This document shows, piece by piece, positions 1 to 9,025 of a stretch of 64,000 nucleotides of DNA (its first letter is position 1; every line of letters starts with the position of its first letter). Origin of the DNA: Leptodesmis sichuanensis A121. Its GTDB lineage: Bacteria > Cyanobacteriota > Cyanobacteriia > Leptolyngbyales > Leptolyngbyaceae. Both the position numbers and the translations under genes were made by a program. The notes below the pieces were generated by a model. That model searched no databases, was not told the DNA's origin, and saw only the letters and a program-made list of their open reading frames with translations. The DNA lies in NCBI RefSeq assembly GCF_021379005.1, contig NZ_CP075171.1:1736001-1800000 (forward strand), in the 5' to 3' direction.

Positions 1-72
1 ACAGAGGGCGAACGCAACCCGATACCGAACATCACAATTCTTGCACTTCTTGACTTTAAAAAGGATATCTCA

Positions 73-921
73 ATGGTTGCAAATGCAGGAACCCGGAACA
101 ACGGGATGAATTTTTCGGAGTCGATGCGATCGTTCTGGAAAAAGAATGGCCAGGATATTATTCTCCCTCTGATTGGGATTGCGGGCTTTTTGGCCATCTG
201 GCAGTTTGCCTCAATGGTAGGCTTAACCAAACTGCCTCCTCCAAGTTCCTTATTTACCGATGAAAATACTCGTACACTGCTGTTCTACCCGTTTATGGAT
301 CGGGGTGGATTGGATAAGGGGCTGTTCTGGCAAACCTGGGCCAGTTTGCAACGGGTCGCACTGGGCTACACGGCGGCGGCCATTGTGGGAATTGGCATGG
401 GAATCTTAGTGGGCACCCAACCGTTAGTCAACAAAGCGCTGGATCCCCTCTTCCAGTTTCTGCGGATGATTGCGCCGTTGGCGTGGGTACCCATCACCCT
501 GATTGCTTTGCCCAACGTGCAAACGGCAGCCATCTTCGTGATTTTCATTACCGCAGTGTGGCCGATCCTGATTAATACCACTGTGGGTGTGCAACAGATT
601 CCCCAGGACTACAAGAATGTGGCTCGCGTGCTGCAAATCTCTCCCCGCAAATACTTCTTCAAGATTCTCATTCCTTCCGCCCTGCCTTACATCTTTACCG
701 GATTACGGATTGCGATCGGTCTCGCCTGGTTAGCCATTATCGCCGCAGAAATCGTAATATCCGGTGTGGTGGGGATTGGCTTCTTCATCTGGAGTGCTTA
801 TCAAAACAACTACGTGAGTGAAGTGATTCTGGCGGTGATCTACATCGGTGCGGTGGGTCTGTTGCTTGATCGCCTGATGGCTTATCTGCAGCACAAGATC
901 CTGCCCCCTGAAACCCGATAG
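73..921 (+). CDS. nrtB: Nitrate-type ABC transporter permease NrtB
   Basis: Inner-membrane permease of the NrtABCD-type nitrate/nitrite importer. The 282 residues are strongly hydrophobic with about six membrane segments, and the cytoplasmic EAA loop that docks the ATPase lies around residues 190-215. The run IFVIFITAVWPILINTT is typical of the NrtB/CmpB family. AAGGA lies just upstream of the ATG. The frame is open back to base 1, so an upstream start cannot be formally excluded, but the ATG fits the family length. nrtC follows after 38 bases, making an operon; the substrate-binding gene nrtA would lie left of the window. The bicarbonate homologue CmpB is the main alternative. Confidence 0.85.
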   Translation: MVANAGTRNNGMNFSESMRSFWKKNGQDIILPLIGIAGFLAIWQFASMVGLTKLPPPSSLFTDENTRTLLFYPFMDRGGLDKGLFWQTWASLQRVALGYTAAAIVGIGMGILVGTQPLVNKALDPLFQFLRMIAPLAWVPITLIALPNVQTAAIFVIFITAVWPILINTTVGVQQIPQDYKNVARVLQISPRKYFFKILIPSALPYIFTGLRIAIGLAWLAIIAAEIVISGVVGIGFFIWSAYQNNYVSEVILAVIYIGAVGLLLDRLMAYLQHKILPPETR

Positions 922-959
922 GCAAAAACCGTACAGCATAGACAGAAGGATGAAGAACT

Positions 960-2972
960 ATGACATCGTTTGTATCGGTTGATCAGGTCGATAAGGTATT
1001 TCCCCTGGCAGGTGGCAACGAGTATGTTGCCCTGAAGGGAATCAATTTAGACATCAAGAAGGGCGAATTTATTTCCCTGATTGGCCACTCAGGATGCGGC
1101 AAATCCACGCTGCTAAATATGATTGCGGGTCTGGATTTACCCACAGATGGAGTCGTGTTGCTGGATGGAGAAAATATCAAGCGTCCCGGCCCAGACAAGA
1201 TGGTGGTGTTCCAGAACTACTCATTGCTACCCTGGATGAGTGTGCGGGAAAATATTGCCCTGGCGGTTGATGAAGTGATGGGCGGGTTGCCCAAAGCAGA
1301 GCGCGATCAGATTGTGCAGCGCCACATTGAAATGGTGGGTTTGCAACCCCACGCCGATAAACCACCGGGGATGCTCTCTGGAGGACAGAAGCAGCGGGTG
1401 GCGATCGCCCGTGCCCTGGCGATTCGTCCCAAGTTGTTACTGCTGGATGAACCCTTCGGCGCGTTGGATGCCCTGACTCGCGGAAATTTGCAAGAGCAGT
1501 TAATGCAAATCTGCGAAGAGAATCAAGTGACCGCCGTGATGGTGACTCACGATGTGGATGAAGCGGTATTGCTTAGCGATCGCATCGTCATGCTCACCAA
1601 CGGTCCTGGTTCCAACATCGGCGGCATTCTGGAAGTGGATATTCCCCGTCCCCGGAAACGCATGGATGTGGTCAAGCACCCCAGCTACTACAGCTTACGC
1701 AGTGAGATCATCTACTTTCTGAACCAGCAAAAGCGGGTGAAGAAAATTAAGGCTCGCAAGGTGGCTGTGGTGGCGCGACATGGTCTGGAGAAGGTCAACC
1801 TGGATATTGGGTTTGTGCCCCTGACTGCCTGTGCGCCTCTCGCCGTAGCGAAGGAGAAAGGGTTCTTCCAAAAGCATGGTCTGGATGAAGTGACTCTGGT
1901 GCGGGAAACCAGTTGGCGCGGCATTGTTGATGGGATGGTGGCTGGGTATCTGGATGCGGCTCAAATGCCCTCTGGAATGCCCGTCTGGTTGACAACGGGC
2001 GGCCATCAGGACAAACCTTTGCCCGTAGTTTCCAGTCTCACTATGACCCGCAACGGCAACGCTATTACCCTGGCCCGCAAGTTTTATGACCAGGGAATTC
2101 GGACAGCGGCAGATTTCAAGCGGTACTTGCGAGAAACTCCCAACCAACGGCATACACTGGGCATGGTTCATCCCTCTTCCATGCACAATATTCTGTTGCG
2201 GTATTGGCTGGCAGCAGGGGGAATTGATCCCGATCGCGATGTGCAATTGAAAACGATTCCCCCGGCGCAAATGGTGGCCGACCTGAAAGCGGGCACGATC
2301 GACGGCTTTTGTGTGGGCGAACCCTGGAACGTGCGGGCAGCGATCGAGGACATTGGATTCACGGTTGCTACTGACCTGGATATCTGGATCGGCCATCCCG
2401 GAAAAGTGCTGGGTGTGCGGGAAGACTGGGCTAACGCCTATCCCAATACTCACATTGCACTGGTGAAAGCATTGATGGAAGCCTGCCATTACTGCGCTGA
2501 CCCAAACAACACGGAGGAAATTCGCCAGATTGTGGCTGGCCCGGATTATGTCAGCACCAATCCCAGCTACATTCATCTCACGGATCCAGTCGATTATCGA
2601 CATGATCCAGAGCATCCGCTCAGTGGTTATGCCCATCATCAGTTCTTTGGCGAAGGAGTCAACCGTCCCAGCCGGACTGAAACCCTGTGGACAATGACGC
2701 AACTGGCTCGCTGGGGAGATACTCCCTTACCCCGTAACTGGATGGAAATCATTGAACGGGTATGTCGAGTGAATGTGTTTAGTATTGCGGCACGGGAGTT
2801 GGGCTTCCTGGATATCTCCACCTTTAGTCGCGGCCCGATTCAATTGTTTGATGGCACTGTGTTTAAGGCAGATACCGATCCAGTGGCTTATCTGAATGCT
2901 TTGGAGATTAAACGCGATTTCAGCGTGGCAGAAGTCATCGCTGATTCTCGCCCAACTCCTCAAGTCGCCTGA
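960..2972 (+). CDS. nrtC: Nitrate transporter ATPase with fused substrate-binding-like domain, NrtC
   Basis: The N-terminal ~255 residues are an ABC ATPase: Walker [10 protein letters not shown] (42-50), signature LSGGQ (139-143) and Walker B ending in D163-E164. A linker leads to a ~390-residue domain resembling the NrtA solute-binding protein ([22 protein letters not shown]). This fusion is a hallmark of NrtC and CmpC. In NrtC the extra domain is known to mediate inhibition of transport by ammonium. The protein pairs with the shorter ATPase NrtD, which starts 11 bases after the stop codon. The nitrate rather than bicarbonate assignment is by overall resemblance and is not proven. Confidence 0.85.
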   Translation: MTSFVSVDQVDKVFPLAGGNEYVALKGINLDIKKGEFISLIGHSGCGKSTLLNMIAGLDLPTDGVVLLDGENIKRPGPDKMVVFQNYSLLPWMSVRENIALAVDEVMGGLPKAERDQIVQRHIEMVGLQPHADKPPGMLSGGQKQRVAIARALAIRPKLLLLDEPFGALDALTRGNLQEQLMQICEENQVTAVMVTHDVDEAVLLSDRIVMLTNGPGSNIGGILEVDIPRPRKRMDVVKHPSYYSLRSEIIYFLNQQKRVKKIKARKVAVVARHGLEKVNLDIGFVPLTACAPLAVAKEKGFFQKHGLDEVTLVRETSWRGIVDGMVAGYLDAAQMPSGMPVWLTTGGHQDKPLPVVSSLTMTRNGNAITLARKFYDQGIRTAADFKRYLRETPNQRHTLGMVHPSSMHNILLRYWLAAGGIDPDRDVQLKTIPPAQMVADLKAGTIDGFCVGEPWNVRAAIEDIGFTVATDLDIWIGHPGKVLGVREDWANAYPNTHIALVKALMEACHYCADPNNTEEIRQIVAGPDYVSTNPSYIHLTDPVDYRHDPEHPLSGYAHHQFFGEGVNRPSRTETLWTMTQLARWGDTPLPRNWMEIIERVCRVNVFSIAARELGFLDISTFSRGPIQLFDGTVFKADTDPVAYLNALEIKRDFSVAEVIADSRPTPQVA

Positions 2973-2983
2973 GGTGCAAAGGC

Positions 2984-3925
2984 ATGGCAGATTCCTATCT
3001 CCCCCTAAATACGGGACGCAACGATAATCTAACAGCAACTTTAACCAATGGAACGATTGGCATGACGCAAGCAGTTCAACCTGATGTCCGGTTGTCTCGC
3101 CCTATGAGCGAACCCGGCCCCACCAGCGTAGACCCGAATGGGTTTCTGGTGATTGATAATGTCACAAAGGTCTATCAAACCTCAAAAGGGCCTTTTACCG
3201 TACTGGATGGCATTAACTTAACCATTAATGAAGGTGAGTTTATTTGTTTGATTGGTCACTCCGGTTGTGGCAAAACCACCTTGCTCAACATGGTTTCCGG
3301 CTTCAACACTCCTTCAACGGGGGAAGTTCGCCTGCAGGGTAAGCCAATCACCAAACCCGGCCCCGATCGCATGGTCGTGTTTCAAGGCTATGCCCTATTG
3401 CCCTGGATGACCGTGACGGAAAACGTTTACCTGGCCGTTGATGCGGTATTTCCCAACAAACCCGAAAATGAAAAACGGGAAATTGTGCGGGAACACCTGG
3501 CAATGGTGGGGTTAAGCGAAGCCGCGGAAAAGAAAATTACCCAGATTTCCGGGGGGATGAAGCAACGGGTGTCGATCGCTCGTGCCCTCTCCATTCGCCC
3601 AAATTTGTTGATTTTGGACGAACCCTTTGGAGCGCTGGATGCAATCACTAAGGAAGAGTTGCAGGAAGAGTTGCTGAAAATCTGGAATGATAAGCGCTGT
3701 ACCGTCTTGATGATTACTCACGATATCGATGAAGCGCTGTTCCTGGCCGATCGCCTGGTAATGATGACGAATGGCCCCCACGCCAAGATCGGAGAAGTGA
3801 TGAATATTCCCTTCCCCCGTCCCCGCGATCGTGCCCGGATTATGGAAGATCCAGAGTACTACGATCTGCGGAACTATGCCCTCGACTTCCTGTACAACCG
3901 CTTCGCCCATGATGATGTGGGTTAG
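2984..3925 (+). CDS. nrtD: Nitrate transporter ATP-binding protein NrtD
   Basis: Second ATPase of the importer, 313 residues. Walker A GHSGCGKTT is at 91-99, the signature ISGGMKQR and Walker B LLILDEP follow, and the switch is ITHDIDEAL. The N-terminal ~50 residues before the conserved core are longer than usual. A later ATG at 3062 (MTQAVQ) would give a length nearer the family norm, so the start is uncertain; AAGG precedes the first ATG weakly. It is the last gene of the nrtB-C-D operon and is followed by a strong terminator. Confidence 0.85.
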   Translation: MADSYLPLNTGRNDNLTATLTNGTIGMTQAVQPDVRLSRPMSEPGPTSVDPNGFLVIDNVTKVYQTSKGPFTVLDGINLTINEGEFICLIGHSGCGKTTLLNMVSGFNTPSTGEVRLQGKPITKPGPDRMVVFQGYALLPWMTVTENVYLAVDAVFPNKPENEKREIVREHLAMVGLSEAAEKKITQISGGMKQRVSIARALSIRPNLLILDEPFGALDAITKEELQEELLKIWNDKRCTVLMITHDIDEALFLADRLVMMTNGPHAKIGEVMNIPFPRPRDRARIMEDPEYYDLRNYALDFLYNRFAHDDVG

Positions 3926-3969
3926 CCATACCCTGGCATCGGCCTCTGAATCATAGCCTCAGTAGACAT

Positions 3970-3996
3970 GGCGGGATAGCGATATCTCGCCTTTTT
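3970..3996 (+). terminator. Rho-independent terminator of the nrt operon
   Basis: A 9-bp stem (one G-U pair) from 3970-3978 to 3983-3991 closes on the GNRA-type tetraloop GCGA and is followed directly by five T. It lies 45 bases after the nrtD stop and before the convergent ABC genes. Confidence 0.85.
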
Positions 3997-4126
3997 CATG
4001 TTGTCTGATTGCGAACCAACCCTAAGTTGACAGGTACTCCTTGCAGACATCTGGAAGAGCGAGTTGAGCAGAGAAATTGGCGGCTTTGATGTTCACTTAA
4101 CGGCAAAACCCGCCTCTACAAGTCCA

Positions 4127-5503
4127 TCAAATAGCAGGTTCGCTGGCTTCATGGGCAACAGGTTCAGGCAAATATAACCGTTCCTCTACTGCATCGTATT
4201 CAAATAACTCGGCATATCGGCCCCAATCTACAGCCGTGGCGAACTGGTGTTCGGCTTCCATGTGCGGGAAGTACTCATCCAGCAGATCGATAAAGAAATC
4301 GGCCCGCATGGAACCATTCTGTTTTTCATGGAGAGTTTGCACCATGCTGACCAGCATCGGCACATGCTTGAGGATCTGTTGCCGGAACAAATCCTTACTG
4401 CGCAGGATGGTGGTGGTGGCAAAGTCACGTCCGACATCTGTCAGCTTAAAGTCGCCATTCACAACTTCTGCAAAGCCTAAGAGAGTTGCGGCATCGACGA
4501 TCGGCAACAAATCATCCACTTCCATTTGCAAGCGTTCGGCCAGCTTGTACACATCGGTCTGACCTTCGGTCTGATCCACGATTAACTCCAGCAGACCACT
4601 GATGCCTCCCACTCGCGCATGGGGAATGGCCTGAGCGTAGGGGGATACCGGGACAGGAACAGGAACAGACGGTTCAGTAACAGGGATAGGCATGGAAATA
4701 GCTCCCGTCACTTCTGCATCAGGATTGGTCATCACGGTGTAGATATAATCCACCAGAGCTTTGAAACGATCGCTGGTGCGGTTGTGCGATCGCGGTAGGT
4801 CAATCATCACTTCTCCCCGAATACGACCGGGATTCGACCCCAAAATAATCACGCGATCGGCCAGAAACACCGCTTCCTCAATGTTGTGAGTGACAATCAG
4901 AATACTTTGAGAAGGAAACGTGCCAGCATTCCAGAGGTCATCAATTTCGCCCCGCAGGTTCTCCGAGGTCAGCACATCCAGGGCACTGAAGGGTTCATCC
5001 ATAAACAACACCTTGGGTTCCAGCACAAACGCTCTGGCAAATCCTACCCGCTGCTTCATACCGCCAGACAGTTCCTTGGGATAAGCACTCTCAAAGCCGT
5101 CCAGTCCCACCAGGTCGATCGCTTTCAGTGCCCGACGGCGGCGTTCTTCCCGGTTCATGCCCTGGGCTTCCAGACCCAATTCCACATTTTCCTGCACCGT
5201 CAGCCAGGGCAGCAGGGCAAAGCTTTGGAACACCATCGCCACATCTTTGTTAGCCCCTTGCAAGCGCTTGCCATTGGTGATTACCTGTCCACTACTGGGA
5301 GGCAGTAATCCAGCCATAATTCGCAGTAGAGTACTTTTGCCGCTGCCACTGCGTCCCAGCAACGCCAGCACTTCTCCGGCTTTAACGGTCAAATTAATAT
5401 CGGTGAGGACGTTAAATTCTCCTTTCCCCTCTGGTAGCGGAAAGCTTTTGTTCACCTGTTCAACGGTAATGAGTTCCTGTGCGATTGTAGTTGTGACAGC
5501 CAT
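4127..5503 (-). CDS. Anion-type ABC transporter ATPase with C-terminal AAA-associated domain
   Basis: 458 residues. The first ~260 form a nitrate/sulfonate/taurine-class ABC ATPase: Walker A GRSGSGKST at 50-58, LSGGMKQR, and LFMDEPFSALD. A proline/valine-rich linker (about 270-290) leads to a C-terminal domain of about 150 residues matching the AAA-associated C-terminal family (COG4754 type). The gene starts 13 bases after the permease gene, so the two are co-transcribed. No substrate-binding protein gene is adjacent and the substrate cannot be read from sequence. The gene pair converges on the nrt operon. Confidence 0.8.
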   Translation of the reverse strand: MAVTTTIAQELITVEQVNKSFPLPEGKGEFNVLTDINLTVKAGEVLALLGRSGSGKSTLLRIMAGLLPPSSGQVITNGKRLQGANKDVAMVFQSFALLPWLTVQENVELGLEAQGMNREERRRRALKAIDLVGLDGFESAYPKELSGGMKQRVGFARAFVLEPKVLFMDEPFSALDVLTSENLRGEIDDLWNAGTFPSQSILIVTHNIEEAVFLADRVIILGSNPGRIRGEVMIDLPRSHNRTSDRFKALVDYIYTVMTNPDAEVTGAISMPIPVTEPSVPVPVPVSPYAQAIPHARVGGISGLLELIVDQTEGQTDVYKLAERLQMEVDDLLPIVDAATLLGFAEVVNGDFKLTDVGRDFATTTILRSKDLFRQQILKHVPMLVSMVQTLHEKQNGSMRADFFIDLLDEYFPHMEAEHQFATAVDWGRYAELFEYDAVEERLYLPEPVAHEASEPAI

Positions 5504-5516
5504 GCTTATATGCTCC

Positions 5517-7250
5517 CTAGAGATGGTACTTCGTTTCGGCCAGGTGATAGAGTCGCCGCCAGAATACTCGATTCAGCCCGACGACAAACAAACTCATCAT
5601 GCCAATCCCCAGGGTGATGCGGGGCCAGTCTCCTGTTTCAGTTGCTTCTGTGATGTAGGCACCTAAGCCACTGGCCGTCAGGGTGGTGGTTCCCCAGGTG
5701 ACAATTTCTGACACAATGCTGGCGTTCCAGGCTCCACCACTGGCGGTAATTCCACCCGTTACCCAGGCGGAGAAGATCCCTGGAATAATCAACTTGCGCC
5801 ACAGGTGCCATCCCTGCAATCCTACATCCCTAGCCATTTCTCGTAAATCTGTGGGAATACTCATGGCTCCAGCGATCGAGTTGAACAAAATGTACCACTG
5901 AGCACCTAACGCCATCAGTAAAATGCTGCCCCAGTTGATCGGGATGCTGAATCGGATAAAAAACAGGGTGGCAAACGGAAAGATAAAGTTAGCGGGAAAG
6001 GAGGCCAAAAACTGAACCACGGGTTGCAGCAAACGAGCCAGTTTGGGATTAAAGCCGATCGCCACGCCAATGGGAGTCCATACAATCGTGGCAAAGATCA
6101 GCAGGATCACCACCCGACCTAGCGTCAGCAAGCCCAAAGTAAAGGTCTTCCCCACTTCTGCTAAACCCACAGTGGTCAGAATGAAATGCATCCCAGTGGC
6201 TAACAGGGCACCAATGACCAGCAGGAGAAAGAAATTGTACAGGCGATCGCTGCCAGTGGTAGACGTTGGCTCGGTTGCAAATGTGCGTTGTTGAGGAGAT
6301 AACCAGGCCAACACCCGGTTGGTAGCTTCTCCCACTGGGGTAAGAGCACCTCCCAGCAGTCTAGGTATGCGAGCGGTCGTCAGCAAATCATAGACCCAGG
6401 ATTCGGGGGCCAGGGCTGAGGCACTTTGCTCCAACCGGAATTTATCCGTCCAGGCAATCAGCGGTCGCCAGAAGAGTTGGTCTACGACGACGATTACAAT
6501 GGCCATTGTCAGCAGTGCCCATCCCAGAGCAGGCAAATTCTCTGCTTCCACGGCTGCTGCCACATAAGAACCAATTCCTGGCAGCGTGTACTTCTGGTTC
6601 AACACACTGATCGTTTCACTGGCGGCCACAAAGAACCAGCCGCCACCAAAGCTCATCATGGCATTCCAGACCAGGCCAATCATGGCCGAGGGCACTTCCA
6701 GCTTGGTAAACCGTTCCCAGCGCGACAGGCCATACAGCGTCACGGCTTCATCCAGTTCCCGCGGCACCGTGCGCAGGGATTGGTAGAAGGAAAAGGTCAT
6801 GTTCCAGACTTGACTGGTGAAGATGGCGAAAATGGAGGCAGCTTCCAGGCCCAGTAAACTTCCTGGAAACAACGCGATAAAGCCTGTGACGGTAATCGAT
6901 AGGAACCCCAACACAGGAACGGACTGCAGAATATCCAGCAGGGGAATCAATACCTGTTCGGCACGGCGACTATTGGCGGCAATATAGCCGTAAATCAGCG
7001 TGAACAGGGTGGAGAAAAATAGGGCGATGAACATCCGCAGGGTCGATCGCCCCGCATAGTAGGGCAGATTTGCGGGATCTAAGCTAATACTGGGTAGATC
7101 ATGGGGAGGTTGGAAGCTAACGAGAGCACCAGCCCCAACGCGGGCAATTAAGGCCAGCAGTACCAAAGTGCCGAGAATCACAGCAATGTCTGCCAGACCA
7201 AAAGGAAACCGCTTTAGTGCTTCTGGAGAAGGAAAGGTTTTTTGCAGCAT
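5517..7250 (-). CDS. Duplicated anion-type ABC transporter permease
   Basis: A 577-residue permease carrying two tandem BPD_transp_1-type transmembrane domains (about residues 80-265 and 370-560) joined by a hydrophilic linker and an extra membrane segment near 335-355. Each half has its own EAA-like loop (ELDEAVTLYGLSRWERF and DLREMARDVGLQGWHLW). This matches the COG4986 duplicated permease class, in which one polypeptide replaces a permease dimer. The partner ATPase lies downstream. The substrate is unknown; location beside nrt genes suggests, but does not prove, an anion. Confidence 0.8.
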   Translation of the reverse strand: MLQKTFPSPEALKRFPFGLADIAVILGTLVLLALIARVGAGALVSFQPPHDLPSISLDPANLPYYAGRSTLRMFIALFFSTLFTLIYGYIAANSRRAEQVLIPLLDILQSVPVLGFLSITVTGFIALFPGSLLGLEAASIFAIFTSQVWNMTFSFYQSLRTVPRELDEAVTLYGLSRWERFTKLEVPSAMIGLVWNAMMSFGGGWFFVAASETISVLNQKYTLPGIGSYVAAAVEAENLPALGWALLTMAIVIVVVDQLFWRPLIAWTDKFRLEQSASALAPESWVYDLLTTARIPRLLGGALTPVGEATNRVLAWLSPQQRTFATEPTSTTGSDRLYNFFLLLVIGALLATGMHFILTTVGLAEVGKTFTLGLLTLGRVVILLIFATIVWTPIGVAIGFNPKLARLLQPVVQFLASFPANFIFPFATLFFIRFSIPINWGSILLMALGAQWYILFNSIAGAMSIPTDLREMARDVGLQGWHLWRKLIIPGIFSAWVTGGITASGGAWNASIVSEIVTWGTTTLTASGLGAYITEATETGDWPRITLGIGMMSLFVVGLNRVFWRRLYHLAETKYHL

Positions 7251-7338
7251 AACGATTTGCTTTACCGTTGTCTCACGGAGTCTCCCTGAGAACTCTGTTT
7301 GAACCTACAGGCTGAAGGTTAAGGCCTGGTAAATTGAA

Positions 7339-8697
7339 TCAGGAAACAGGCAGCTTCAAAATATTCAGGCTGAGTGTAGTTAAAGATAAAAAGAGAATAA
7401 ATCCGAACGTGTCCAGGGCTGTTGTCACCAGGGGACCACTCACCAGGGCAGGATCCAGTTTGAGTCGCTTCATCGCCATCGGTAATAGAGCGCCCAGAGT
7501 AACGGCGACCAGGCTGTTTGTCGCCATCACCAGACCAGCCACCACGGCCACCCACCGCTCCTCCGGCTTGGTCCAGATCAGGGCCAGGATGACCATCGTT
7601 AGCCCCAGAGCCAGGGCAATGCCTAACCCTGCTAACAGTTCCCTAGCCAGAATCTTGAACGTGTCCTGGGGAGATACTTCCCCAACCCCCAGCGATCGTA
7701 CGGTGACGGTCAAAGCCTGGATGCCTACCGTTCCTCCTGTATTTGAAAACAGAGGCATGATCACGGCCAGCACGGGCACCATCGCGATCGTGCTTTGAAA
7801 GGGAGCAATTGCACTGGAAGCTCCAATATACAGAGCCATAATTCCGACTAACCAGGGCAGGCGATTGCGGATCTTTTGCAAGGGATGGGAAAGGGACGAT
7901 TCATCCCCGCTGGTAACCCCAGCCATTTTCTGAATGTCTTCGGTGGCTTCTTCTTCCAACACATCCACCATGTCATCAATGGTGATGATGCCGACCAAGC
8001 GTTCTTCTCGATCGACCACAGGCAAGGCCAGCAGGTCGTAGCGCTTCATTAATTGGGCTGCTGCTTCCTGGGGCGTTTCCGTATGGACTTTGATCACGCG
8101 ATCGCTGGCAATATCTCCAATCAGAGCATTGGGCAGGGAAAACAGCAGTTGGCGTAGGGAAACCACCTGTACCAGTTTGCGATTATTGTCCGTGACATAG
8201 GCGTAGTAGACGGTTTCCTTGTCCTGGTCATTTAAGCGAATTTTGCTGAGTGCTTCTGCCACCGTCAGCCCCTGCCGTAGCCGCACATACTCGGTGGTCA
8301 TTAAGCGGCCTGTGGTGCCTTCGGCGTAGCCCAGAATGGTTGCCGTAGCCTGCCGTTCTGCAGGGCTTAGATCTTGAATTAATCGTCGCACTACCCCAGC
8401 CGGCAGTTCATCAAACAATTCGGCCCGATCGTCTGGTCGCATCGCCTCGACAATATGGCTGATGTGAGCGTCGTGCAAGGAACCAATCAACTCTTCCCGC
8501 ACTTCGGGAGGTAAGTACTCAAAAACATCCGTTGCCTGATCTTTCTTCAGCAACCGGAATGCGATCGCTCGCCGTTCTGGCGGCAAATCTACAATAAAGT
8601 CGCCCACATCGATAGCAGGCATTTGATTTAGCTCAATCTTCAGCCGATTCCAGTCGGAAATTTCCGACAGAGAAGCACGTCCTTCCTGGGTTAGCAT
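7339..8697 (-). CDS. mgtE: Magnesium transporter MgtE
   Basis: 452 residues with the full MgtE layout: an N-terminal helical superhelical domain (about 30-135, LPPERRAIAFRLLKK and DDRAELFDELP), a CBS pair (about 140-260, ending GIITIDDMVDVLEEEATEDIQKMAG), and a C-terminal five-helix pore domain. In the family, Mg2+ bound between CBS and N domains closes the channel, which would make this gene product self-regulating. No M-box riboswitch is evident in the short leader. It lies 88 bases upstream of the duplicated permease gene in the same orientation; a shared transcript is possible. Confidence 0.9.
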   Translation of the reverse strand: MLTQEGRASLSEISDWNRLKIELNQMPAIDVGDFIVDLPPERRAIAFRLLKKDQATDVFEYLPPEVREELIGSLHDAHISHIVEAMRPDDRAELFDELPAGVVRRLIQDLSPAERQATATILGYAEGTTGRLMTTEYVRLRQGLTVAEALSKIRLNDQDKETVYYAYVTDNNRKLVQVVSLRQLLFSLPNALIGDIASDRVIKVHTETPQEAAAQLMKRYDLLALPVVDREERLVGIITIDDMVDVLEEEATEDIQKMAGVTSGDESSLSHPLQKIRNRLPWLVGIMALYIGASSAIAPFQSTIAMVPVLAVIMPLFSNTGGTVGIQALTVTVRSLGVGEVSPQDTFKILARELLAGLGIALALGLTMVILALIWTKPEERWVAVVAGLVMATNSLVAVTLGALLPMAMKRLKLDPALVSGPLVTTALDTFGFILFLSLTTLSLNILKLPVS

Positions 8698-9025
8698 GAT
8701 TTTCTCCTCAATCTCCCCCGCGCTGAGAGATTGAAGCTCACCAGGTCAGGGGAGGATTCTACTGTCTGGGAATGGACTGGTGTCCATGGAAATTGCAGAA
8801 TTCAACATCGTCGTTCTTGGTGAACGGCGCTGACATTATCCTAACCCCCAGACAACCGGAATTACAAGGATCTTGCAAAAGAGATGACCAATGCCTTCAG
8901 GATTAGAATTGCAATAGGCTGACAGCAATTCTCAGTTGAGTCGCTTACACGCTCATGCTCCCTAAATCCCAATTCTGTCCCCTCATCCCCAATTCCCAAT
9001 CCCCGCTCCCTAATCCCCACCCCCT
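8698..9025. repeat. Intergenic region with CCCTAAT/CCCCAAT heptamer repeats
   Basis: This is the divergent region between mgtE and the AAA+ gene. The part from about 8957 to 9025 is made of degenerate heptamers of the type CCCCAAT, CCCTAAT and CCCAATC. They resemble the short tandemly repeated repetitive (STRR) sequences known from cyanobacteria. The repeat runs directly into the ATG at 9026, so that gene has no recognisable Shine-Dalgarno sequence. Promoters for both genes should be here, but none is convincing by eye. Confidence 0.6.

Noticed and set aside
1695-2702. Long open frame on the minus strand opposite nrtC
   Set aside because: It is the complement of a strongly conserved gene, has no recognisable domain and no ribosome site.
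7251-7338. NtcA site (GTA-N8-TAC) for the second anion transporter
   Set aside because: No match in this spacer; the nrt operon promoter lies outside the window.
8698-8760. Possible M-box (magnesium riboswitch) upstream of mgtE
   Set aside because: The leader is short and lacks the conserved M-box helices; nothing there supports a riboswitch.
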